Source of the DNA: Anthostomella pinea
Lineage: Eukaryota; Ascomycota; Sordariomycetes; Xylariales; Xylariaceae
Direction of reading: 5' to 3'
Assembly: GCA_963556695.1 (NCBI GenBank)
Contig: CAUWAG010000012.1
Span: 3,906,001-3,970,000 of the forward strand
DNA length: 64,000 nt
A program made the translations under genes and the position numbers. The notes under the pieces are model-generated. The model was not told the DNA's origin, did no database searches, and saw only the letters and a program-made list of their open reading frames with translations. Within the stretch, counting starts at the first letter, position 1, and each line of letters starts with the position of its first letter. Shown piece after piece: positions 55,001 through 64,000 of the stretch.

Positions 55001-58000
55001 GGTGCTGCCCACGTCGAAGGAAGAGGACAGGAACTTGAAGAAGCGATATGCTGTCTTCAACGATGATGGCAGTCTGGCCGAGCTGAAGGGTTTCGAAGTC
55101 AAACGAAGAGGTGAGCTCAAGCTCATCAAGATCTTCCAGTCACAGATTTTCAAGTTCTTCTTGGAAGGTGAGACGTTGGCTGAATGCTACGCCGCTGTGT
55201 CCAAGGTTGCGAACAAATGGCTTGACGTGCTGTACAGCAAGGGTTCCACGCTTGCTGACGAGGAGTTCATCGATCTCATCTGCGAAAACCGAAGTATGTC
55301 GAAGACGCTCGAGGAGTACGGGACTCAAAAGTCAACATCCATCACCACTGCCAAACGTCTGGCCGAGTTCTTGGGAGAACAGATGGTCAAGGACAAGGGA
55401 CTCAACTGCAAGTACATCATCTGCGCCCGACCTCGCAATGCCCCTGTCACGGAGCGGGCTATACCGGTCGCTATCTTCTCTGCCGAACCAGAGATCAAGC
55501 GAAGGTTCCTGACCAAGTGGATGAAGGAGGAACCGACCGACACCGACCCTCGTGCCTTGCTGGACTGGGACTACTATCTTGAGCGTCTCGGTTCCGTCAT
55601 CCAGAAGCTGATCACCATTCCGGCCGCGTTGCAAAAGGTTCGCAACCCCGTACCGCGGGTACCTCACCCAGATTGGCTCCAGCGAAGGATCAATATCAAG
55701 GACGACAAGATGAAGCAGAAGAAGCTCACCGATCTGTTTGCACCAAAGGGACCTCTAGAAGATATAACAAACTTGACAGGCCCCCGACTAGAAGATCTTG
55801 AAGACTACGGAGCCAAGCTCCTGAAACCGAAGAGCACGACTGCTGTGATTAATGCCTCCCAGGCTGCGCCACCTGCGGCGAAGCGCAAGTCTCCTGAGCC
55901 CGAACAGGAGAACTTGGACCCTTTCGCTGCACTACCAAAGATGATGCCAAATCCATCTGAGAACTACCCGGCGTTCCTGGAGTACCAGAAGAAGAAGTGG
56001 AAGATCCAGAAGCAAGCTCGAGTACGCCGTCGCCATCTCTTTGGAGATCGACGTGGAAACGTGGGAAGCAACATCCAGCAATCGTTTCGCAACCAAGCAG
56101 AGGTCACCTTTAGGGATACGTGGCAACTGCTACAGCTGCGCATAACAGACAATCCTGGAATAGTGACCGCGTACGTGCTAATCGACGCGAAGGTCCACGC
56201 CCTCAAAGTCAAGGTACCACGACAGGTATTCTTGAATTTGAAAGGAAAGGACCTGCCCAACATCGACGTTGAGGGTTGTGATGTGGAACAAGTCAACCAC
56301 ACTCTCCCCAATGGTCACTCTTCAACCCATCTCTTCAAGATCACGGTTCCAGAAGACATATATTTCGCCGAAGCCGATAAGTTCTCGTTGCTATTCAATC
56401 ACCCCAGTGTTGAAGGGGTATACGAGAAGCAGGTTCCTCTGAACATGCGGGCTGTGTTGCAATTGGGCAATCTCTGCACGATCGATGAGAGCCAGCCCGG
56501 AGTATTGGGCAGAGGCCTCGAGCAAGGGTTTGACCTCCCTAGCTTAATGCGACCGTTGAAGCCAAAGCCGTACCTCCACTCGAACCCACTTGCATATATC
56601 TACATCTCACACATCACAGCGGGCGAACGTCAAATATTCGGCCTGTTCTCTACGACAAGCGATCAGGCGCACATTGTCATCCTCCAGAAGAGCAAGGATG
56701 CCAACTCCGATTTGCCTAACGTTACCATGTTGTACAGCGAGCTGCGGGCTCGAAGACTGCAAGAGGACGAGGCAACTAATTGGCAGGAATGCTTCGAATA
56801 CCAGGAAAAGCTCAGCTTCAAAGTCACGCAAGTCACAACACGAAGGAAGGCACATCTCGAGATTAGCGACCTGGTCAAGAAAATGAAGAAAGATGAAGCG
56901 AAACCACTGATGCTCGTTGTTCAGTCCTCCCAGCACAACCTTCTCGTTCACGACATACCTATACTGGGAGAGTTCCCCATCCTGCCTTTGAGGTACGACC
57001 AGGCAGACAGCTCACTACCACCCCTTGGTTGGCAATCGGTCGTGGCCAAACGGCTTGTGTCTCATTACCTCAGCCTTGGGTCTTGGGTACTGCATCTTAC
57101 CGCTCTTGCCCGATACGGAGATATTCCTCTGTGCAACTTGGAGCGAGACGACCCCAGGTTCCTCATTGACATTGCATATGCTCGACGGCTGCAGATGAAC
57201 AACGTGGTGTTGTGGTGGTCACCTGGTCCAAGGCCGGACCACGCTGGATACGAGCAAGACGACATCACCGGCCCGCTGGACACTGTCTCGATGCCATCGG
57301 TTAATAACCCTGGTACCTATGCTTCTGTGTGCATTGATCTCGAGGTGCGAAACCTGGCGATTAATACTATTCTCACATCGTCTTTGATCAACGAGCTGGA
57401 GGGCTCCGACTCCATCTCGTTCAACCCAGCTTCTGATGCGGGGCCGTCTGATGGTTCCGAGATGCTACACTCCGAATCGGCGTTCGCCAATGCTGGCGTG
57501 TTTGTGCTGCGAGAAATGGTCAAGTCTTGGTGGGCGGAAGCCTGCAAGGGAAGCCCAATGGCGGATATACTGGTCCAGCACTTGGTCCGGTGGGTGGAGT
57601 CTCCCGACTCGTTCATGTACGACCGTGCTCTGCACTACTACGTCCAGATGATGAGTCGCAAGGCTTTGCTTCAACTCATGGCCGACTTTCGGCGGGTCGG
57701 ATCACAGGTGGTCTTTGCCAACTCGAATCGGCTACTTCTGCAGACGACGAAGTCAGAAGTGGGCAATGCATACGCATACAGTCAGTACATCCTGAAGAGC
57801 ATCAAGGGCAAGCCGCTCTTCCACTTCATTGATCTGGAGATCAAAGAATATTGGGACTACCTTGTATGGTATGACGAGTTCAACTATGGTGGCAAAGCAT
57901 GCCAGGAGGTCGTCGAGGCAGAGCATCAGAGTCTCGAGACTGTCATGTGTTGGCAGATAAAGACGTTCTTGCCGCTTCGGCTGCAAGACACATTCCAGCA

Positions 58001-58910
58001 CTGGGTTGTCGAGTTCATCCAGCTGATGCACAGTATCAAGCATCCTCACAATGGTGATCCCGATTCAACTCCACGACTTACACAGCTCCCCTTCCGTAGT
58101 CTCACTCAGACAGAGGACAACACGCCGCAGACCGAGATCATCCTCACGAAAACCTTTGAGCGCCCGCTCAAGAAGGAAATCCAATCCCTCGTATCGACTC
58201 AAGCGCGCGAGCTCCTCCACCCCGAGTTAGCCTCCGACTGGTCTTTCCCCCTGCTGCCCGGCAGCCACAACCTGAGCGCCAAGAAAGCGCGCAACCGCAA
58301 CGCGGTCCTCGAACTGGTCAAGAGTCTTATGCAGGTGCTCTCGCTCGACAAGAACATCACGCTGGAGGCGCGCCTCCTGCGCAAGGAGCTGTTAGCCCTC
58401 TTCGACGTCCGCGAATTCAGCAAGGACGGCACGTTCGCCAACCCGAGCGAGAGCCTCAAGCTGCACCAGTGGGACTGCCCCGAGTGCACCCTCGCGCGCG
58501 ACTGGGACCTGTGTCGAGACGAGGCGCTGCTGCCGGACCTGGCCGCCTTCGCCGGCGGGGCTGCGGACGCGGAACACGGACTGGGCGAGCTGCGCAAGGC
58601 GGCGGCGAACAAGACGTGGAACTGCAGCTTCTGCGGCGCCGAGTTCGACCGCCTCCGGATCGAGGAGCGGCTTATCTCGGATGTGCAGGCCTGGCTCGTC
58701 GAGTGGGCCACGCAGGACGTAAGGTGCACCCGGTGCGGCAGCACGAAGCTGAACGAGATGATGGAGCATTGTACGTGCTCGGGCCCCTGGGGCGAGAGCG
58801 TGAAAAGGGAGGAGGTGGTGAGGAGGCTGGGGGTTTATAGGGGTGTTGCGGACTGGTTTGGGCTGAGGATGCTCGGGGGTGTTGTTGAGGAGGTTTTTCG
58901 GGGGTTGTAG
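52019..58910 (+). CDS. POL2: DNA polymerase epsilon catalytic subunit
   Basis: Leading-strand replicative polymerase. Exons 52019-52641, 52709-52851 and 52903-58910 close at 2257 aa, the usual size. The proofreading exonuclease has Exo I (AYDIETTKLPLKFPD, catalytic Asp and Glu near residues 292 and 294) and Exo II (ATYNGDFFDWPF). The B-family polymerase has motif A (LDVASMYPNIM, about residue 641), motif B (KVILNSFYGYVMRKGSRW) and motif C (ELDTDGIWCML, about 876). The inactive second polymerase-exonuclease half follows. The C-terminus has two metal sites: CysA (CPEC and CSFC) and CysB (CTRCGS and CTC). No key residue is missing. Third-position GC rises in the first and last parts. Introns sit only at the 5' end. 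Confidence 0.97.
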
Positions 58911-59562
58911 GGAGTATGCGTGCGTCTTGATACTGAAGAGAGCTGTATCGAGTTATTTTGTTTTGTGACCACAGATTATTCAGATATGATGGGACCAGAG
59001 GTCCAGAAGAGAGCTGTATGGTTGGTGTTTACACAGTGTTAGAGAGGCTTTGTCTTTCATTGCATAGTCTGTTCATCTGTCAGGGCGTGTGATGCTTGGT
59101 TGGTAAGGCGTTTCGAGGCTCGGTATCGGAGTGTATCTACATATGGCGTACGGCTTGGCTGTGGTGATGGTAATAACACCTGCACAAACTCGTAACACCA
59201 ACATGGAAGTGATTAGATTTCAGGCTGTGGTTCTGTGGTTCTTAATGTATTACAAGATAAAGGGGTTTGTGCCCTTTCGAAAGAGGCCGTCTCTCAAAAT
59301 ACTTCAGGTTTTAAAAACTCATCATGTCCTCAAAGTGTCAGCAGGGCAAGCCACGCGAAGTCAAAATCCCAAAAAGCTTATATTATGCCTTGTCCTCAGA
59401 GAAGGCGGATGGCGGATGGCGAACGGTGCTCGAGTGCAAAAGCAAGCGCTGACAACAGCAATTGACCTGTTCCTGTAAACGTATGTTGTCGACGTGCCGT
59501 GCCACCTTCCTCATACAGTACCAACACGCAGTACTCAAGAGCATATCCCCGCCCACCGCCAG
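58911..59562. other. intergenic between convergent genes
   Basis: About 650 bp; open frames on the + strand have no recognisable features. Confidence 0.5.
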
Positions 59563-60095
59563 CTACTCGTCGGACCCGTCGGAATCGTCGTAATCGAAGG
59601 AATCGTCAGACTCAGCGGGCTTAACACGCTTAGCGGGCTCAGCGGGCTCGTCGGACTCGGAGCACCCGTCTGACAAGGCGGACTTGTCGGACGTATCGCA
59701 ATCGTCGGTCTCATCGGTCTCGGCGGACTTGAAGCCATCCTGAATCTCGCCCAGCTCGAGATCTGGCACGATGCGCCACGCGAATCCATAGCCATCCTCT
59801 TGGGGGCTTCCATCTTCATCACATTCCAGGATTGAATCGATCGACTTCGCCACACTCGTTTCCGCGCGCGTAGGTCCTTTGATCTTCCTGCCACGGCTGT
59901 CCTTCTTCGGCTTGAACCCGATGTACGTGGCCGTCAAGAGGAGACCAAATCCGCTACGAATCACAGTCAGCCAGTGCACTGCAAGTTGCTCTAGGTAGTC
60001 GGGGGCCGGCTGGGAGGTTTCTCAAGCAAAAGGGGAAAGGGTTGGACCTACCTTTCCCGAATGAGGACTACTTCATTCGCGTCTGTGCCATCCAT
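59563..60095 (-). CDS. acidic-tailed hypothetical protein
   Basis: Exons 60052-60095 and 59563-59953 join to 144 aa (98-nt intron). The start MDGTDANEVVLIRE was chosen as the first Met in an open frame. That frame is open farther upstream to about 60200 (LRKEVEQKTKEKAETRAKKL, LDYEDEDIFGAM), so one more 5' exon is likely. After a basic middle (FKPKKDSRGRKIKG) comes a long Asp/Ser/Glu-rich tail ending DYDDSDGSDE. No domain recognised. Such tails occur in nucleolar or histone-binding proteins, which is only a hint. Confidence 0.5.
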
Positions 60096-61904
60096 GGCGC
60101 CGAAGATGTCCTCGTCCTCGTAATCAAGTTTTTTGGCGCGTGTTTCGGCTTTTTCTTTGGTCTTTTGTTCGACCTCTTTTCTTAGATCGTTCTTGAATCG
60201 TTATAATTTTGATGGGCGAGGCATATTGATGGATGGGTATGATCTTGTTTCGGCTGGATTCTCGGGCGGTGCAGTTTGTCTTTGGTAGGTGGTGGCGAGG
60301 TGGTGAGGTGGACTGTGTGAGGGAGTCTTGTGTGTTGCTGCGTTGGGACTCTCTGCCGTGGGTAGTGGTGAGAGCCTCTATTTGTAACAAATATCTCGGC
60401 ATATCAGCTGCACTAGTTGAGACATTTGGTGTGACGTCTGCACCGTCAGTGAGCAATACCAGTTTCTGGTCACTGACTCACTGGACCAACTGATAAGACT
60501 TCGGGTCGATCGTACAAAGTCTTTGTTCTCTGCCCTTTGTCCTTGGTTCGAGTTGGCGAGGACTCACAGCCTTCGAGATGCCATTCTTTTGTTCTGGGTT
60601 GCTTCCCGCAAAACACCAAACAACGTGGGTATCGGCTCTCGAGTGAGTCACGGGGACAATCGATGGGTTATAATCAGAAGCTCTGGCGTGTTACGTGCTC
60701 GATCCCAGTGACTCCAAGACCCATTCGTTGCCTCAGCTCATTCTGTTCGCATGCTGAAATACCCTAAGGGCCAGTGAGAAACTTGCTAATTGTGAACAGT
60801 ATCCATCTGAGTGGGTAAGGTGTGTAAGCAGTATGTGCGAGGCAGCCCACGTGTCGGGTGGTACAAGGTCCCACTACTGGCCGAGGTGTATTCTACCACC
60901 AACAGATAGTCCATAGACCTTTCCCGAAATACAACAACGCTGTCACGTTCATACTGCACTCATCGGTTCACGGATATTGCCCTCACTTACCTATCAGCGC
61001 GGTGAATGTGGTAGATATGACTAGCTGATCAGATGTCCTAAGCCATCTACTTTCAAGGCTGTAGACGCTCACCGGTGTCCACAGAATTCCGCCCCGGAGC
61101 AGCTTCCTCCTATCAACCACACAATCACCGGGCTGTGACTCCTATCATCACAGGACTATACTCGAAGACAGGCCGTTGCCTCCTGCAAAGGTGGCAGCTC
61201 TTGCCTTGGTGACCAAGCCCTCATGCATTGAGTTGCGACCTCCACTGGGCTGCGAGCAGAGTACCGGGGGTGGCGGCCGGTGCAGCGGCGTGTTGCCCCC
61301 TGAAACTGAAAAGGGGTTCCGTGGCAGGCTGCGACTCTCGTGTACTTCAATTGTAGTGTGGAAAGTGTTCTTGGACGAATGCAAGCATACATGTAAGTCT
61401 CGGTACGCGTAACACCCCTTATCCACCAAGTGCAAGGTGGGTCTACTATACGGTATGGACCCAGCACATGCACGCTGGAATAAGGGTCAAAGTCAAACTG
61501 CTTATTCCAGTGTGCTCACCTGTAGTCCACGGCACGACAACTAAATGCAGCTTCCAAGGTTCAAGGTTCCCGGACGGAGAATCATGGCGGGTGAGGGAAG
61601 GCGTGACTGTAGCTCTCTCACATGGGCACTGGGCACTGGGCACTGGGCAGTGGCAACCTCGCATCAGTACCTACATAACTCCCTTCACTTCATGTTGTTC
61701 CATAGCAGGGCTGTCCACAACATCTTTCGTCAAGCCTGCTCTCTCCAGTCTCTCTCTCTCTCATCTTCTCACTTTACTCTTCCGGAATCACCCAGCCCCA
61801 GACAACTTCAGCATCCATCCACACCTTCACATCTTCTTCCACTTCTACCCACGCATTCTTCAATCATATGTGTATCACTGTAAACCGACAAGAGAACCCA
61901 TACT
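60096..61904. other. 1.8 kb non-genic stretch with palindrome copy B
   Basis: No supportable gene. Contains the palindromic repeat at 61470-61600 and a pyrimidine-rich (CT)n leader before 61905. Confidence 0.5.
61470..61600. repeat. palindromic repeat, copy B
   Basis: GCACGCTGGAATAAG at 61470-61484 and CTTATTCCAGTGTGC at 61501-61515 pair over 15 bases with one mismatch, around a 16-nt loop. Downstream blocks (AACTAAATGC, CCGGACGGAGA) match those after copy A near the window start, in the same orientation. Confidence 0.7.
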
Positions 61905-62777
61905 ATGTCTAACTACGGCAAGAAAACCGTCATCACCATTGCGGACGTGTCTAACTACACCAAGAAAACCGACCTCACCGATGCGGAACAGGCAGAGATC
62001 GAAGTGATGATGGAGGGCCCGTTCCAGGTCATCCGGGCGGACCTCAAGCCTACCGCACCTCAGAAAGAAACATTTTGGGCGGCCATCTTTAATGGATGGT
62101 TCGCAGGCATGTTCCCATTCCCTCCCCGGCCCCCAGAACGCATACTGGCCAAGTTCGCCACTGTCATCGGCACCTGGGGCGAGGATATCGATGATAGCCC
62201 CCAGACACCGGCCGGGAATGTGGAAGCAGGCTCATCATCAAGTAAACCAACTGGAATGAAGAGAAAGGCAGATGAGATGTCGGGATTTCCGCAGGTTGGA
62301 AGTGGACGGAATGCACCAACCCAGCGACGTAAGGGTTCGGCGGCTCTGATCCTACCAGCACGAGCCAAATACCTTGGATCCCTCACCTGGCTGGCAAGCG
62401 ACTCGCTTGGAAAGAGTGCACCTCTCAAATACATCAAGTGGAGTAACGCGGATGAAACTGATCCCAACGACCGAGGCCACTTCACCACAGAGCAGCAGAT
62501 CAGCGGCATGGCCAGGTACGACGATAGCCAGATCGCATGGGTCAACGAGTGGAACAATTCCCTGGCGTTGTACCTCATCCGATGCAGGATCCATACGATG
62601 GAGTTCCCCGACGGTCCCACTGATTTTGCCGTCTTCAGTACCGCCGACTACAAGTCATTCGAACTCTTTGGTACAGAATTCGACAAGTTGGCGGCAGCAA
62701 AGCGGGACGCCACCGTCAATGCAAGCCTCGCACCCCATTTCCGCCCTATCTTCCCGACCTATCTGGCACTGCAATGA
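61905..62777 (+). CDS. hypothetical protein, 290 aa
   Basis: Single open frame. The N-terminus repeats a short unit (NYGKKTVITIADV and NYTKKTDLTDAEQ). A Ser/Pro-rich linker with KRKADEM follows, then a folded-looking C-terminal half rich in Trp and aromatic residues (KYLGSLTWLASDSLG, QIAWVNEWNNSLALYLIRC, SFELFGTEFDKLAAAK). No signal peptide, membrane segment or known motif was seen. The clean frame after a typical CT-rich leader supports a real gene; it may be lineage-specific. Confidence 0.6.
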   Translation: MSNYGKKTVITIADVSNYTKKTDLTDAEQAEIEVMMEGPFQVIRADLKPTAPQKETFWAAIFNGWFAGMFPFPPRPPERILAKFATVIGTWGEDIDDSPQTPAGNVEAGSSSSKPTGMKRKADEMSGFPQVGSGRNAPTQRRKGSAALILPARAKYLGSLTWLASDSLGKSAPLKYIKWSNADETDPNDRGHFTTEQQISGMARYDDSQIAWVNEWNNSLALYLIRCRIHTMEFPDGPTDFAVFSTADYKSFELFGTEFDKLAAAKRDATVNASLAPHFRPIFPTYLALQ

Positions 62778-64000
62778 GTTCCAGATCCAGAAAGCGCCGC
62801 ACGTATCCAAAGACACTTCTTTCGTGGATAGAGAAGTTTGGGCATATCAGATCGGCGTTTCACTGCTTCAACATTCTAGTGAGTAGCCAACAGCCCAGTC
62901 CATATGCATTATCACGTACTGACTATGTGGACAGCATACACCTGCTTCCATATCGGCCACAGCAGGGCCGAAGATGTGCAAGATAGGCGCGGAAGGGTGA
63001 GAAGCACAAGTTGAACTTGATCATTTCACCTCATTGGGCGACAGAGGATGTCGTTATGTACATAGTTTATCGAGCTGCACCGTCCGTTGTAGACAAGATA
63101 ATCTGAGACAGTTCAAGATACCATGCCAAATGACCACCTCCTTGAACCTTCCGTGACGACAGTGATCCTAACAATTCGCTTCGAACACATCTCGTCAGAC
63201 CTCACCGCTGCCCATTTGGACCCCATGAGGCGGACTTCGGTTTCATCGACCAAGCCAGTCACTCCTCCATTAGGTCGATCATATCCCAGTCCCTGTCCAT
63301 CTAACACCACGTGGCGATACACGATGACTGGCTGTTCTACGGCACCATCCACTTCCGCTTCAGTTCTATCTACGACGCCCGCTGGTTCTTCTTCCTTAGC
63401 ATTCACCCGCATCTGCGGCCCATGTTTAGGCGCATCACTATCAGCCACCTCGGCACCGCTCCCCAGCGCCTACCCATTCGAGATCGGCAACGGGCTTGTC
63501 GCTGACGAGCACGGCCGTAGCCCAGCCCTACCATAACTACATCCTCCCTCGTGTACATGGGGCGAAATCTTCCACCTTCCCCACGTCACCGCCGACCTGT
63601 GTACCCGAGCACTCCACCACTTCCAATGCCAGGATCATCTTCTTTTAACATGGTGCTGCGGCTACAGTCCTCGCCCAAGCACAGGCAGAACACCTTGTAG
63701 TTAGTGAAATGCAGCCCCGAGTTACCGGCTGCAAGGAATCCAATGACAAGGACTCCGACAAGGACAACAACGAGTCTAGCGATGACTCCAGCGATGACTT
63801 TGATAGTGATTCAGATGTGGTCTTCCCTGGAATCACTTCGCGCCTCGGCCATTCCCAGTTTTCCCATCGAAATATCCATAGGAAATTTCGAAATACTGGG
63901 ATAAGCATGCAGGAATAAGCAGCTCTGGTGTTATACGCTGCTTTCGACGCTTATCTTAGTGTGCTTATCCCAATAAAGTTATTTCTGGAGTTACCAGCAG
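62778..64000. other. right end: gene scraps and palindrome copy C
   Basis: Open frames at 63123-63536 and 63311-63505 overlap in different frames; FYGTIHFRFSSIYDARWFFF recalls fungal F-box/2EXR-type proteins but no whole product forms. An acidic DSDKDNNESSDDSSDD stretch lies at about 63740-63800. The window ends inside a dispersed repeat. Confidence 0.4.
63898..63971. repeat. palindromic repeat, copy C (diverged)
   Basis: GGGATAAGCA at 63898 pairs with TGCTTATCCC at 63962-63971, and inner arms (GAATAAGC/GCTTATCT) continue the pairing with mismatches. The arm sequence GGGATAAGCATGCAGGAATA resembles the arms of copies A and B. Confidence 0.55.

Noticed and set aside
1..64000. A secondary-metabolite cluster or antiviral/antiphage-type defence system
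   Set aside because: No polyketide synthase, NRPS, terpene cyclase, NLR or NACHT gene was found; DUF6604 and Clr5 genes alone do not make a system.

Overview
The window is nuclear DNA of a filamentous ascomycete (Pezizomycotina, most likely Sordariomycetes). The basis is short GT-AG introns of about 45-80 nt with CTAAC/CTGAC-type branch sites, fungus-restricted families (AA9 LPMO, DUF3602, DUF6604, Clr5, Fot1/pogo transposon), and AT-rich blocks with transition-type decay that resembles repeat-induced point mutation (RIP). No bacterial operons, CRISPR arrays, rRNA or convincing tRNA genes were seen. The species was not identified.

Layout. (1) 1-23.5 kb is mostly ordinary genes: AA9 LPMO (1.7-3.4 kb), an FMP25-like mitochondrial RCC1 protein divergent from COG3, a decayed alpha/beta-hydrolase, a small secreted cysteine-rich peptide gene, a damaged DUF6604 gene, a YMC1-type mitochondrial carrier, a RINT1/TIP20-family tethering factor, a DUF3602 mini-protein and a DAL5-like MFS permease. 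(2) 23.5-43.9 kb is a gene-poor accessory island. It holds an AT-rich block with a degenerate Fot1/pogo element, a secreted orphan, a CE1 esterase remnant, a Clr5-domain gene with an in-frame TGA, a small two-exon gene, a second AT-rich relic, minisatellites and a mosaic of decayed modules that recur inside the island. (3) 43.9-58.9 kb is a dense core block: DNA ligase I, aldose 1-epimerase, a conserved nuclear-looking protein, COX20 and the DNA polymerase epsilon catalytic subunit. (4) 58.9-64 kb returns to sparse sequence with an acidic small protein, an orphan of 290 aa, and palindromic repeats matching one at the left end.

How genes relate. LIG1 and POL2 both serve nuclear DNA replication and lie about 5 kb apart. 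COX20, FMP25-like and the carrier serve mitochondria; COG3 and RINT1 serve vesicle tethering around Golgi and ER. I see no biosynthetic cluster and no defence system. The most unusual content is the concentration of single-base disablements in accessory genes beside intact core genes (POL2 is open over 2257 codons), the RIP-like island, and a dispersed palindrome family. Exon coordinates were built by eye from splice consensus and checked for reading-frame closure; none was tested against RNA or databases.
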